From assembly GCF_036237315.1 (NCBI RefSeq), contig NZ_CP108356.1, forward strand, positions 1,922,001 through 1,986,000: DNA of 64,000 nt. Direction: 5' to 3'. The notes beneath the pieces were generated by a model. That model was not told where the DNA came from. It worked only from the letters and a program-made list of their open reading frames with translations, and ran no database searches. Origin of the DNA: Streptomyces sp. NBC_01351 (lineage in GTDB: Bacteria; Actinomycetota; Actinomycetes; Streptomycetales; Streptomycetaceae). The position numbers were made by a program, and so were the translations under genes. Numbering within the stretch: position 1 is the stretch's first letter; each line of letters opens with the position of its first letter. Of the stretch, positions 41,857 to 50,934 are shown one piece after another.

Positions 41857-42639
41857 TCAGATCCGACGGTAACGCGTGAAGAGGAACCCGGCCTCTTCCA
41901 GCAGACAGGCGGGCGCGAGCCGGTGCGGAACCGTGACGGACGGTCCTCCGGCGATCCGCTGGGCGCCACCCGCCGTGAGCATCGGGGAGATCGTCAGGCA
42001 CAGCTCGTCCAGGGCGTCGGCGGCCACGAACTGGCCCAGCAGCCGGGGACCGCCCTCCGTGAGCTGGCGGCGCAGCCCCCGCGCGGCGAGCTCCCGGACG
42101 ACCCGGGCCGCGTCCACGCCCTCGCCTTCACCGGCCACCACGACCTCGGCCCCGGCCTTGAGGGCCTGCGCCACCCGCCCGGCGGGCGCGGCGGCGCCGG
42201 TGACCACCAGGGTGGGCACCAGGGGGGAGGTGAAGAGGGGGAGGGTGAAGTCCAGGTCCATGCTCGCGGTGACCACCGCGATGGCCGGGGCCGGGCCCTG
42301 GCCGGCGGCCGCGCGGCGGGCCGCGAAGGCCTCCCGGGCCCGGGCCGGACGGTAGCCCTCCTGGCGAACCGTTTCCGCTCCGACGACCACCACATCGGCC
42401 AGCGCCCGCAGGGTGCCGAAGATCCGCATGTCGGTCTCGTCGGAGATGGGCTGTGAGCGGCCCTCGTGCTGGGCCGCGCCGTCCAGGGTGGAGACCATGT
42501 TCGCCCGCAGCCAGTGGTCTCCGGGGCCGAGCGCGGGGTAGGCGTAGGCCTCCGCGAGCTCGTCCAGGGACCACTCCCGGTCGGCCGGGGCCTGGGGGGA
42601 AGCGGGTGTCTGATCGGTCACAGGGAACAGGCGTCGCAT
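41857..42639 (-). CDS. RibD C-terminal-like pyrimidine reductase
   Basis: A 260-residue dihydrofolate-reductase-fold protein. It has RANMVSTLDGAAQHEGRSQPIS and DVVVVGAETVRQEGYRPAR, characteristic of the RibD reductase domain, and LTEGGPRLLGQFVAADALDELCLTISP near the C-terminus. It reduces the ribosyl side chain in riboflavin synthesis or a related step. It lacks the deaminase half of RibD and lies outside a riboflavin operon. It is divergent from zapE, with 36 bp between starts. Confidence 0.86.
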   Translation of the reverse strand: MRRLFPVTDQTPASPQAPADREWSLDELAEAYAYPALGPGDHWLRANMVSTLDGAAQHEGRSQPISDETDMRIFGTLRALADVVVVGAETVRQEGYRPARAREAFAARRAAAGQGPAPAIAVVTASMDLDFTLPLFTSPLVPTLVVTGAAAPAGRVAQALKAGAEVVVAGEGEGVDAARVVRELAARGLRRQLTEGGPRLLGQFVAADALDELCLTISPMLTAGGAQRIAGGPSVTVPHRLAPACLLEEAGFLFTRYRRI

Positions 42640-42675
42640 CGGTGCAGTCTGACACGCCCCGTAGAGTTAAGGGCT

Positions 42676-43779
42676 GTGCCGACATCACTCTCCGCCCCCG
42701 GTTCCGCCTCCGGCCGGCCCCCGATAGCCGACGCGGGCCCGCAGGCACTGTGCGCCCGCGAGCCGCGCGTGCCCGCCGAACGGCTGGTGGCCGAGATGGT
42801 CCCGCCGCCGCGTTTCGACTCGGTGCGCTTCGATACGTACAACCCGGACCCGACGCAGCCCAGCCAGTCCGAGGCCGTCACCGTGCTCAGCGGCTTCGCC
42901 GCGGGCCTCGGCGGGGCGCACGCGAGCGGCGCCGCGAAGAAGCGGTGGTTCTCCAAGAAGCCGGCCGCCCCCACCGCCCCGCGCGGGGTCTACCTCGACG
43001 GCGGCTACGGCGTCGGCAAGACCCACCTGCTGGCCTCGTTGTGGCACGCCACCCCGGCCGAACCCGCGCTCAAGGCCTTCGGCACCTTCGTGGAGCTGAC
43101 GAACCTGGTCGGCGCGCTCGGCTTCCAGCAGACCGTGCAGACCCTGGGCGGGCACCGCCTCCTGTGCATCGACGAGTTCGAGCTGGACGACCCGGGCGAC
43201 ACCGTCCTGGTGTCCTCCCTGCTCAGCCGCCTCGTCGAGCAGGGCGTGGCACTGGCCGCGACCTCCAACACCCTGCCCGGCAAGCTCGGCGAGGGCCGCT
43301 TCGCCGCCGTCGACTTCCTGCGGGAGATCCAGGGCCTGTCGGCGCACTTCCGGCCGCTGCGCATCGACGGCCAGGACTACCGCCACCGCGGCCTGCCGGA
43401 GGCCCCGGCGCCGTTCTCCGACGAGCAGGTCGCCAAGGCCGCGTACGCGACCCCGGGCGCGAGCCTGGACGACTTCCCCCACCTCCTGGACCACCTCGCC
43501 AAGGTCCACCCGAGCCGCTACGGCGCGCTGACCGACGGGATCACGGCGGTCTGCCTGACCGACGTGGGCGCGGTGCCGGACCAGTCGACCGCGCTGCGGC
43601 TGGTGGTCCTGGCCGACCGGCTGTACGACCGCGAGATACCCGTGCTCGCCTCGGGGGTCCCCTTCGATCACCTGTTCAGTGAAGAGATGCTGAACGGCGG
43701 ATACCGCAAGAAGTACTTCCGCGCCATCTCGCGGCTCACCGCGCTGGCACGCGACGCGAAGCCCCTGGTGTCCCAGTAG
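42676..43779 (+). CDS. zapE: Cell division-associated ATPase ZapE
   Basis: AFG1/ZapE-type AAA-like ATPase of 367 residues. Walker A is GGYGVGKTHLLASLWH near residue 113, Walker B LLCIDEFELDDPGD near 165, and sensor-like AATSNTLPGKLGEGRF follows. The GTG at 42676 lies 36 bp from the divergent reductase gene; the frame is open further upstream, but VPTSLSAPGS starts after the promoter gap. It is thought to act on the division ring and mitochondrial-type protein turnover in its relatives. Confidence 0.9.
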   Translation: MPTSLSAPGSASGRPPIADAGPQALCAREPRVPAERLVAEMVPPPRFDSVRFDTYNPDPTQPSQSEAVTVLSGFAAGLGGAHASGAAKKRWFSKKPAAPTAPRGVYLDGGYGVGKTHLLASLWHATPAEPALKAFGTFVELTNLVGALGFQQTVQTLGGHRLLCIDEFELDDPGDTVLVSSLLSRLVEQGVALAATSNTLPGKLGEGRFAAVDFLREIQGLSAHFRPLRIDGQDYRHRGLPEAPAPFSDEQVAKAAYATPGASLDDFPHLLDHLAKVHPSRYGALTDGITAVCLTDVGAVPDQSTALRLVVLADRLYDREIPVLASGVPFDHLFSEEMLNGGYRKKYFRAISRLTALARDAKPLVSQ

Positions 43780-43789
43780 GTTTGGCAAC

Positions 43790-43813
43790 GCCGGGCCCTT
43801 CCGGGGGCCCGGC
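43790..43813 (+). terminator. Hairpin between zapE and osmC-like genes
   Basis: Nine-bp perfect stem GCCGGGCCC/GGGCCCGGC with a 6-base loop, followed by CGTTTCC. It lies 10 bp after the zapE stop. It probably separates the two genes' transcripts or attenuates read-through. Confidence 0.6.
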
Positions 43814-43841
43814 CGTTTCCGCTTCTACGAAGGGATCCACC

Positions 43842-44270
43842 ATGGCCGCCACACGCAACGCCCATGCCGTCTGGGAGGGCGACCTGCTCACGGGCAAGGG
43901 CGTCGTCACCCTCGACTCCTCCGGCCTCGGCAGCTACCCGGTCTCCTGGCCCGCGCGCACCGACGAGGCCGCGAACGGGCGGACCAGCCCGGAGGAGCTC
44001 ATCGCCGCCGCGCACTCCAGCTGCTACAACATGGCCTTCTCGAACATCCTGGCGAAGGCGGGCAACCCCCCGGCCAAGCTGACCACTTCGGCCGCCGTCA
44101 CCTTCGTGCCGGGCCAGGGCATCACCGGCATCCACCTCACCACCGAGGGCGAGGTGCCGGGCCTCGACAACGAAGCCTTCGTCGCCGCGGCCGAGGACGC
44201 CAAGAAGAACTGCCCGGTCAGCCAGGCCCTGACCGGCACCACGATCACCCTGAGCGCCAAGCTCGTCTGA
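43842..44270 (+). CDS. OsmC-family peroxiredoxin
   Basis: OsmC/Ohr protein of 142 residues that reduces organic peroxides. The two reactive cysteines are in HSSCYNMAFS (near residue 61) and KKNCPVSQAL (near 124); the pattern matches the OsmC subgroup rather than Ohr. The RBS AAGGGA precedes the ATG. It stands alone after the zapE terminator. Confidence 0.93.
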   Translation: MAATRNAHAVWEGDLLTGKGVVTLDSSGLGSYPVSWPARTDEAANGRTSPEELIAAAHSSCYNMAFSNILAKAGNPPAKLTTSAAVTFVPGQGITGIHLTTEGEVPGLDNEAFVAAAEDAKKNCPVSQALTGTTITLSAKLV

Positions 44271-44295
44271 CGCGCTCCCCGCTCCCGGCTCCTCC

Positions 44296-44331
44296 CGCCC
44301 GTCGCCGGCGCCCGTGCTCCGGCGGCGGGCG
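44296..44331. terminator. Bidirectional hairpin between convergent genes
   Basis: CGCCCGTCGCCGG pairs with CCGGCGGCGGGCG over 13 bp (one G-T) around a 10-base loop. It lies between the osmC-like gene and the convergent methyltransferase-like gene. Confidence 0.6.
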
Positions 44332-44368
44332 TTCCGGCAGGGCCGGAGGTGTCACCCGCCGCGGGGTG

Positions 44369-45310
44369 TCACCCGCCGGGGGCGGGGCCGCTGCGGAAGC
44401 AGAGCACGCCGCCCGTCAGTCGCGAACCGTCGGCCACGGGGATCGCGGACACGTCCTGCTCCCATGCGGTGCCGCGGAGCGAGGCGGTGAGCCCGACGAT
44501 CGCCCGGTAGATCCACCAGTGCAGCTCCAGCTGTGCGCGTATGCCGTTGACCAGCGCGAAGGTGGCGGGGTACTCCCTGAGGACGAGGACGGCGCCGGGG
44601 TCCATCGTGGAGATGAGCCGGGCGAAGAGCCGCGTCACCTCCGGGATGACGGAAGCGCTGTCGCCGCTGGCATGGAAGTTCCGCCAGAGGAGGGCCGATT
44701 CCTCGGCCCTGCCGAAGGAGAGCCGGTACCCGTGGCTGTCCCAGACGCCGATGATCAGATCGTCCAGTACGTGGTTCCCGATCACGAAGTCGTACCCGGC
44801 CCAGGAATGCTCCGGACTGAACAGGTCGAGTTCCAGCAGCCGCAGGGCCACCTTCCCGCCGACGGACCGGGGAGCCGCCCACGAGGTGTCCCTGTCGATC
44901 CGGGTCAGCCGGCACGCGACGCCGCTTCCGCACAGCGCGAAGGGAATGGTCCGGGAGAAGCCCGGAAGCAGCTCGAGCAGGCTGCTGCCGGGGCGCAGGC
45001 CGGTCTCTTCGAGGATCCGCCGCCACACGTAGCTGTCCTGGACCAGCTTCAGGTCCACGGGCGGGTCCACACCGCGCGAACGCCTCATCCAGTGGCGCCG
45101 GTCCATGCCGGGGAGATGGGGGTGGAGCAGGGCGGCGTGCTCGGCAAGGCCGCCCGCCCCGTCCGCGGGCGCGCCCTCGGGTTGCCGGCCGTACGAGAAC
45201 AGCCGGTCCCGCACCACCTCGTCCAGAGTCCGCCCGCCGAGCCACGGGCCGAGCCGGTCCTCGTCAGCGCGGGCGGTCGACGATGCCGAGGACGGCTTCC
45301 CGTCCGGCAT
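44369..45310 (-). CDS. Methyltransferase-like protein of the TIR operon
   Basis: A protein of about 313 residues. The middle section, SSLLELLPGFSRTIPFALCG then CRLTRIDRD and DFVIGNHVLDDLIIGVWD, follows a Rossmann-like methyltransferase plan, but the glycine-rich SAM loop is weak. So it could be an inactive or divergent methyltransferase. The start is uncertain: the ATG at 45310 overlaps the end of the HAD gene by 47 bp, and other starts upstream or downstream are possible. It is the last gene of a TIR-HAD-methyltransferase transcript. Its role is unknown. Confidence 0.62.
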   Translation of the reverse strand: MPDGKPSSASSTARADEDRLGPWLGGRTLDEVVRDRLFSYGRQPEGAPADGAGGLAEHAALLHPHLPGMDRRHWMRRSRGVDPPVDLKLVQDSYVWRRILEETGLRPGSSLLELLPGFSRTIPFALCGSGVACRLTRIDRDTSWAAPRSVGGKVALRLLELDLFSPEHSWAGYDFVIGNHVLDDLIIGVWDSHGYRLSFGRAEESALLWRNFHASGDSASVIPEVTRLFARLISTMDPGAVLVLREYPATFALVNGIRAQLELHWWIYRAIVGLTASLRGTAWEQDVSAIPVADGSRLTGGVLCFRSGPAPGG

Positions 45311-46028
45311 CGAGCGAGCCGACCCTGATGATCCGCCGGTCTTCTCCCGGCTCTGCTCCGCGGCGGGCACTGTAACGCGATCCTCCCTCCAGCAGTACGA
45401 CGCTCCTGAGCCCCGCGGCCAACGCCGCGACCGCGTCGGTCTGGGCCTGGTCACCGACGTGCAGTGCGTGCGAGGGGTCGAGTCCGAGGTCCCGCAGCGC
45501 GAGCGCGAACATCTCCGGGCTCGGCTTGGGCCGGTATCCGTCACCCGAGAAGTAGCACGTGCGGAAGTAGGGCAGCAGGGCCTGCCGGTCGAGGGCGCCG
45601 GTGACCGCGTCCGTAGAGGTCCATCCCGTGTTGGACACCACGCACATGACCAGCCCCGCGGAGCGGAGGTCCCGCAGCATCTCGTGGGCACCGGGGACGA
45701 CTTCGGGGGGCACGTGCCGGATCGCGTCGTCCACCGCGGCCAGCGTGCGGGCGACGAGTTCCTCGTGGCGCGCGGCGGTGCCGGGACCGGCCAGGGCGTC
45801 GAGGACGGACCCCAGGCGCATCGCGGGCGTCACCACCGTGCGTCCGTCGCGGATCCTCGCGGAGAACTCCTCGCCTTCCCCGCGCACGGCCCGCTCGACC
45901 GGCTCGCGTTCCACGCGCAGACCGGCGGACACCAGCTCCGCGATGCGCGCGTCGATCTCCTCGCTCAGCTCCACGGCATCCTGCAGGAGGGTGTCCCAGC
46001 AGTCGAAGAAAACGGCTTTGATGCTCAT
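45264..46028 (-). CDS. HAD-superfamily hydrolase
   Basis: A 254-residue haloacid-dehalogenase-like hydrolase. The nucleophile motif is FFDCWDTLLQ (Asp near residue 9), motif II VVSNTGWTST, motif III KPSPEMF and motif IV HVGDQAQTD. The cap domain between motifs I and II suggests a small-molecule phosphatase. The ATG overlaps the stop of the TIR-like gene (ATGA), so they are coupled. It could modify or remove a nucleotide product made by the TIR domain; this is inference. Confidence 0.87.
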   Translation of the reverse strand: MSIKAVFFDCWDTLLQDAVELSEEIDARIAELVSAGLRVEREPVERAVRGEGEEFSARIRDGRTVVTPAMRLGSVLDALAGPGTAARHEELVARTLAAVDDAIRHVPPEVVPGAHEMLRDLRSAGLVMCVVSNTGWTSTDAVTGALDRQALLPYFRTCYFSGDGYRPKPSPEMFALALRDLGLDPSHALHVGDQAQTDAVAALAAGLRSVVLLEGGSRYSARRGAEPGEDRRIIRVGSLDAGREAVLGIVDRPR

Positions 46029-47062
46029 GCACTCCGGTCCGTCTGCTCGAGCAGGGTCTGGATGACGGTCTCGGTGCGGTCTCCCGCCGTCCTGACACCG
46101 GCTCTCAGGTGCGTGCCGATGTCGGTCAGGTAGGCACGGTACGCATCGAAGTCCGCATCGATGCGGAAACTGGGGAGTTCCTGCGAATCCAGTCCGGCGC
46201 AGAAGGAATTGACGTACATCGCACCGTCGTAGACACCAATGGAGTGCGTCAGCAGCAGCGGGGTCTGGGTGACGCTCAGCCGGGACCTCTGGTCGTCACC
46301 GAGGCTCTGCGCGAACTCCCTCCAGCGGGCGACGGCGAGCGGGAACTCCTCCCGGACATAGGACTTGTGCCGGTCGTAGTGACCGTTCTCCACCGACTCG
46401 TTCGACGGCAGCAGGACATCGACCGTGGTACCGGAGGCGAGCGCCTCGCGGAGCTGGTTGGAGCACAGGTGCACCAGGTACCTCAGCGAGATGCCGGAGA
46501 CGAAGACGGACTCCTGCGCGTCCTCCACCAGGCTCCGCAGATCCAGGCCGGCCCGGTGGCGCTCCTGCACGTTGTTCCAGAAGGCGACGGTGGAGAAGGG
46601 ATTGCGGCCTCTGCTGCGGGCGGTGAGGCTGTCGGAGATCCTCCGGCAGGCCGTGGCGACGCTCGCGACGAGGTTCCCGTCCTGCCGCTGCGCGTAACCG
46701 AGCAGGGAGACGCCCGAGATGTCGCTCGGCAGGCCGGTGTCCTTGCCCTGCGGGGTGACCATGAAGACCTTGTTGCGGCCGAGCTTGCCGACCAGCAGGC
46801 CCATCTCGAAGATCACGTTGTCGCGCGGCACGGACGAACTGGTTCCGCGCATCACCCGCAGGTCGTCCGGCGACAGGACGGCCACCGCGTAGTCCGTGCT
46901 GGTGACGATGCGCTCCAGGCTCTCCACGAACGTCTCGCTCGGCTTGAACATGTCGTGGGTCCACAGACTCGGCTCGGTCGTCCGCTCCAACTGCGAGAAA
47001 ATGGCCTCGGCGTAGGGAAGCCCCTCCGACGACGACGCGATGAACAGTCGTGGTTTGCGCAC
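46025..47062 (-). CDS. TIR-like nucleotide-binding effector with PLD-like C-terminal domain
   Basis: A 345-residue protein. Residues 1-150 match the predicted nucleotide-binding TIR-like domain found in CBASS and Pycsar effectors: RLFIASSSEGLPYAEAIFSQ, WTHDMFKPSETFVESLE, and RDNVIFEMGLLVGKLG carrying the likely catalytic Glu. The C-terminal half (VFVSGISLRYLVHLCSNQL, then VDVLLPSNES and THSIGVYDG) looks like a degraded phospholipase-D-type fold without an intact HKD motif, so it may sense a ligand. The GTG at 47062 follows a purine-rich RBS. It heads the three-gene operon. It may cleave NAD or a related nucleotide when triggered. Confidence 0.78.
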   Translation of the reverse strand: MRKPRLFIASSSEGLPYAEAIFSQLERTTEPSLWTHDMFKPSETFVESLERIVTSTDYAVAVLSPDDLRVMRGTSSSVPRDNVIFEMGLLVGKLGRNKVFMVTPQGKDTGLPSDISGVSLLGYAQRQDGNLVASVATACRRISDSLTARSRGRNPFSTVAFWNNVQERHRAGLDLRSLVEDAQESVFVSGISLRYLVHLCSNQLREALASGTTVDVLLPSNESVENGHYDRHKSYVREEFPLAVARWREFAQSLGDDQRSRLSVTQTPLLLTHSIGVYDGAMYVNSFCAGLDSQELPSFRIDADFDAYRAYLTDIGTHLRAGVRTAGDRTETVIQTLLEQTDRSA

Positions 47063-47294
47063 GATCCCGCCCCCTTGTGACGATCCCCATCCCCATCCCC
47101 GCCCCGCACACAACAGCAGGGATCCCCACCGGGCACCGAACGGCAAACCTCGGCGCCCCGGCCGGTCCCGCGCCGGTCCCCCGCCACCACCCGGGTGACC
47201 CGACCGCCCCCCGCCTCGCGGCGGCGGCCCCGTCAACGGGCTGCATGGTAGGACGAATCGGTCACATGTCACGTGCCACCGCCGGGAGTTGCCG

Positions 47295-48656
47295 ATGTCC
47301 GTCACCCGACGCAGCCTGCTCGCCGCCGGCTCGATCGCCTTCGGCGGGGCGCTCGGAGCCCTGTTCGCCGGCTCCCCCGGTTCCGCCCGGGCCGCGAAGC
47401 GGGGGTACGGGCCGCTGCTGCCCGATCCGCGCGGGCTCCTCGACCTGCCGGCCGGCTTCTCGTACCGGGTGCTCTCCCGCGCGGGCGACCCGCTGCGCTC
47501 CGGCGAGGGCGCCGTCCCCGCCAACTGCGACGGCATGGCCGCCTTCGGCGCCGGTGGCGGACGCGTGCGGCTGGTGCGCAACCACGAGAACCGGGCCACC
47601 GCCGCGCTGCGGGTGCCCGCCGTTCCGGGGCTGACGTACGACCCCCGGGCGCTCGGCGGCTGCACGGTCCTGGAGCTCGGCCCGGATGGACGGGTCACCG
47701 CCGAGCGGGTCGCCCTCGCCGGCACCGCCGTCAACTGCGCGGGCGGCCGCACCCCCTGGAACACCTGGCTGAGCTGCGAGGAGACCGAGGACCGGGCGGG
47801 CACCGCCGGGTACGCGCGGGACCACGGGTACGTCTTCGAGGTGGACCCCGCCGACCCGTACCGCTCGGGAGCCGTACCGCTCACCGCGCTGGGCCGCTTC
47901 GCGCACGAGGCCGTCGCCGTGGACCCGTACCGGGGGGTGGTCTACGAGACCGAGGACGCCTTCGTCCGGCCGTTCGGACTGTTCTACCGCTTCCTGCCGT
48001 CGGTGCCGCTCGGGGGGCTCGGCTCGCTGCGGGCGGGGGGCCGGCTGGAGGCGCTGCGCGTGCCGGGGCTGGCGGACCTGTCGGTGGTGGACGAGCCCGG
48101 GGCGGAGTTCCCCGTGGAGTGGGTGCCGGTCCCGGACCCCTCGGCGGCCGGTACCCCGATCCGGCACCAGGACTTCGGGCCGGGCGGGATCACCCACGCG
48201 CAGAAGCTGGAGGGCTGTTACTGGGGCGGCAGCGCCGGCGGGGGGATCTACTTCGTGTCCAGCTTCGCGCGCCGCGGCGAGGGTGCGGCGGCCGACCACC
48301 ACGGCCAGGTGTGGTTCTACGACCCGCTGCGCGGCAGGCTCCGGCTGGACGTGCGGTTCGGGCCGGCCGCGGACGTGGCGCTGCCCGGGGACTCCCCGGA
48401 CAACATCTGCCTCGCCCCGGACGGCGGCCTGATGGTGTGCGAGGACGGCGGCGGGGTGCAGTACGTCTTCGGCGTGACGGTGGACGGCGAGGTCTACCCG
48501 GTGGCCCGCAACGCGGACGACGTCGGACGGCCGGGCGCGGCGGAGTTCGGGGAGTTCGCCGGGGTCACGTTCTCCCCCGACGGGCGGACGATGTACGTCA
48601 ACGCGTACGCGCCGGGGACGACGTTCGCGGTCACGGGGCCGTGGCAACGCCGTTGA
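47295..48656 (+). CDS. PhoX-family alkaline phosphatase
   Basis: Secreted phosphatase of 453 residues. The Tat signal is TRRSLLAAGSIAFGGALGAL. The DUF839/PhoX signatures include RNHENRATAA, GGCTVLELG, NTWLSCEETED (the calcium/iron site) and GRFAHEAVAVDP. It releases phosphate from organic esters outside the cell. The ATG at 47295 follows a GGGAG RBS; a TTG at 47289 is an alternative. It is divergent from the TIR operon. Confidence 0.9.
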   Translation: MSVTRRSLLAAGSIAFGGALGALFAGSPGSARAAKRGYGPLLPDPRGLLDLPAGFSYRVLSRAGDPLRSGEGAVPANCDGMAAFGAGGGRVRLVRNHENRATAALRVPAVPGLTYDPRALGGCTVLELGPDGRVTAERVALAGTAVNCAGGRTPWNTWLSCEETEDRAGTAGYARDHGYVFEVDPADPYRSGAVPLTALGRFAHEAVAVDPYRGVVYETEDAFVRPFGLFYRFLPSVPLGGLGSLRAGGRLEALRVPGLADLSVVDEPGAEFPVEWVPVPDPSAAGTPIRHQDFGPGGITHAQKLEGCYWGGSAGGGIYFVSSFARRGEGAAADHHGQVWFYDPLRGRLRLDVRFGPAADVALPGDSPDNICLAPDGGLMVCEDGGGVQYVFGVTVDGEVYPVARNADDVGRPGAAEFGEFAGVTFSPDGRTMYVNAYAPGTTFAVTGPWQRR

Positions 48657-48719
48657 CCTCGCGATCCGGTCCGATTTACTGCAAGATCGGACGGAATCAA
48701 CGGGATTGGGGCAACAGCG

Positions 48720-49775
48720 GTGGCCAAGGGCAAGCACAAGGAGCGCACGGAGTCGGCCGACGGGCCCGCGGGCCCGAAGAAGACGAAGGCGGGCGGTACG
48801 GCGGGCACGAAGAAGGACGAGTCCGGGCCGGAGGGCGAGCGCAAGGCGGGCCGGGACGGCGGCGGGAGGAAGGGTGCGGCACCCGCGGCGGCCGGGGCAC
48901 CCGCGGCGGCCGCAGCGGCCAAGGGCGGGGGCGGGGTGGTCTCCGTGCGGGAGGCGCTGCGGGCTCCCCTCGGGACGGGGATCGATCTGGCCGGCTTCGA
49001 TCCCGGCGCGATCCCCCTCGGCCCGGCCGACAAGGCGGCCGGACTGGCGGCCACCGCCCAGCTGGCCGGGCGGCTGGCCTCACTCCAGGAGCGGCTCTAC
49101 GCGGCGAGCACCGCCGGCGACCGGCGCCGTGTCCTGCTGGTGCTCCAAGGCATGGACACCAGCGGCAAGGGCGGCACCGTCAAGCACGTCATCGGCCTGT
49201 TCAACCCCTCCGGCTGCCGCATCCGGGCCTTCAAGGCACCCACGCCCGAGGAACAACGACACCCCTTCCTCTGGCGCATCAAGAAGGCGCTCCCCCAGCC
49301 GGGCGAGATCGGCATCTTCGACCGTTCGCACTACGAGGACGTCCTCATCGCCCGCGTCCGCGAACTGGTGCCGAGCAGTCAGGTCGGCCGCCGGTACGCC
49401 CAGATCAACCGCTTCGAGGAGGCCCTCGCCGAGGACGGCGTCACCCTCGTGAAGGTCTTCCTCCACATCGGTTACGAGGAGCAGCGCAAGCGGCTCCTGG
49501 AGCGGCTCGACAACCCGGACAAGCACTGGAAGTTCAACCCCGGCGACATCGAGGAGCGCGGCGCGTGGCCCGCCTACCAGACGGCGTACGAGCTGGCGCT
49601 GGAGCGGTGCGCCGGCGAGGCCGCGCCCTGGTACATCGTCCCCGCGGACCGCAAGTGGTACCGCAACTGGGCGATCAGCAAGCTGCTGCTGGAGCATTTG
49701 GAGGACATCGGTCCGCAGTACCCGAAGGGTGACTTCGACGTGGAGGAGTGCCGCAAACGGCTACTCACCACATAG
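48720..49775 (+). CDS. ppk2: Polyphosphate kinase 2
   Basis: PPK2-family enzyme of 351 residues. It has a ~75-residue charged, Lys/Ala/Gly-rich N-terminal extension, then LVLQGMDTSGKGGTVKHVIG (Walker A, near residue 144) and IFDRSHYEDVLIARV (Walker B region), with the lid RYAQINRFEE. It transfers phosphate between polyphosphate and nucleotides. The extension is unusual and may be disordered. The GTG start lies after a GCAACAGCG region with a poor RBS. The next gene begins 18 bp after it. Confidence 0.9.
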   Translation: MAKGKHKERTESADGPAGPKKTKAGGTAGTKKDESGPEGERKAGRDGGGRKGAAPAAAGAPAAAAAAKGGGGVVSVREALRAPLGTGIDLAGFDPGAIPLGPADKAAGLAATAQLAGRLASLQERLYAASTAGDRRRVLLVLQGMDTSGKGGTVKHVIGLFNPSGCRIRAFKAPTPEEQRHPFLWRIKKALPQPGEIGIFDRSHYEDVLIARVRELVPSSQVGRRYAQINRFEEALAEDGVTLVKVFLHIGYEEQRKRLLERLDNPDKHWKFNPGDIEERGAWPAYQTAYELALERCAGEAAPWYIVPADRKWYRNWAISKLLLEHLEDIGPQYPKGDFDVEECRKRLLTT

Positions 49776-49792
49776 TCATATATTTTGCCTGC

Positions 49793-50715
49793 GTGACCAT
49801 TTCTGTACGCAAAGCGGCGGCCGTGGCCGCCCTCGGTGCCGCCCTCGGTGTCTGCCTTTCGGGTTGCGGCGGCGGGGGCGGCACCGGCACCCCGGGCGCC
49901 GGCCCCGAGGCCCGCCTGGGCAGCCCCGCGGCGTCCGCCGCGTCCGCCGCCCCGGGCTCGGCCCCTCCGCCTCCCCCTCTTCCTCCGCCTCCCCCCAGCC
50001 CGGCGCCCCCGCCAAGCCCCCCACCATGGCACCCGGCCCGAACGGCCTGACCCCGGTGTTCGAACGGGCCCGGCAGCAGAGCGAGAAGACCGTCGCGCTG
50101 ACCTTCGACGCCGACATGACCTCCGACCAGGGGCCGCGCGCCGCCGCCGGGGAGCGCTTCGACAACCCGCAGCTGATCTCGACCCTGCGCACCCTCCAGG
50201 TGCCGTCGACGATCTTCATGACGGGCCGCTGGGCCGAGGAGTACCCGGACCAGACGAAGTCCATCGGCACGGACCCGAACTTCGAGATCGCGAACCACTC
50301 CTACAGCCACCACGCCTTCACGTCCCCTTGCTACGGGCTGCCCGCGCTCGACGGCGCCGCCGCCCGGGCCGACGTGGACCGGGCCTTCGACGCCTTCCGC
50401 AAGGCGGGCGCGGTCAACAGCGTCCCGTACTTCCGCTTCCCCGGCGGCTGCTACGACGACGACGCGCTGCGGGCCCTGTCCACGGCGAAGGTCACGGCCG
50501 TCCAGTGGGACGTGGTCAGCGGGGACGCCTTCGCGAAGGACCCCGACGCGGTGGCCGAGCAGGTGCTCGCCGGGGTGAAGCCGGGCTCGGTGGTGGTCAT
50601 GCACTGCACGCGCAGCGCGGCCCCGGTCACCGAGGAGGCCATCCGGAAGATCGTCCCGGAGCTGCGCAAGCGCGGCTACCGGTTCGTGAAGGTGTCCGAG
50701 CTGATGGGCACGTAG
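49793..50715 (+). pseudogene. Lipoprotein polysaccharide deacetylase, interrupted by a one-base frameshift
   Basis: The N-terminal part (frame starting GTG at 49793) is a lipoprotein signal, RKAAAVAALGAALGVCLSGC, then a Ser/Pro-rich linker. The catalytic part is in the next frame: ALTFDADMTSDQG, NHSYSHHAF, RFPGGCYDDDAL and DVVSGDAF, a NodB-type chitooligosaccharide/peptidoglycan deacetylase with intact motifs. Reading straight across gives the wrong linker; adding one C to the four-C run at 49962-49965 would join the two frames as SAPSASPSSSASPQ. So one base seems lost, by mutation or error. If real, translation could restart at 50024 and give a cytoplasmic, mislocated enzyme. Confidence 0.72.
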
Positions 50716-50722
50716 CCCGCGA

Positions 50723-50920
50723 CTAACCGGAGCAGGCGGTGCGCTGCGCCTCCTGCCATTCGCACACCGGGCACAGCACCACGCCCGGGGTCGCGACCCC
50801 GTACTCGGTGGGCTTGCCGCACTGTAGGCAGTCCGCGTAGGGCGGCCCCTCGGCACGGGCCGGGGCCGCCGGGGCGGGGCAGTACGACTCGCTCGCGTCC
50901 TGCTCGTCCAACTGGTCCAT
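50723..50920 (-). CDS. Small zinc-ribbon protein
   Basis: A 65-residue protein with two CXXC pairs (CLQCGKPTEYG and CPVCEWQ). The N-terminal half is acidic and unstructured. It lies 3' of the ABC remnants on the same strand. The ATG at 50920 is the first in frame with an in-context start; the open frame upstream is non-coding. Function is unknown. Confidence 0.7.
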   Translation of the reverse strand: MDQLDEQDASESYCPAPAAPARAEGPPYADCLQCGKPTEYGVATPGVVLCPVCEWQEAQRTACSG

Positions 50921-50934
50921 GTGTACGAGCCTAC

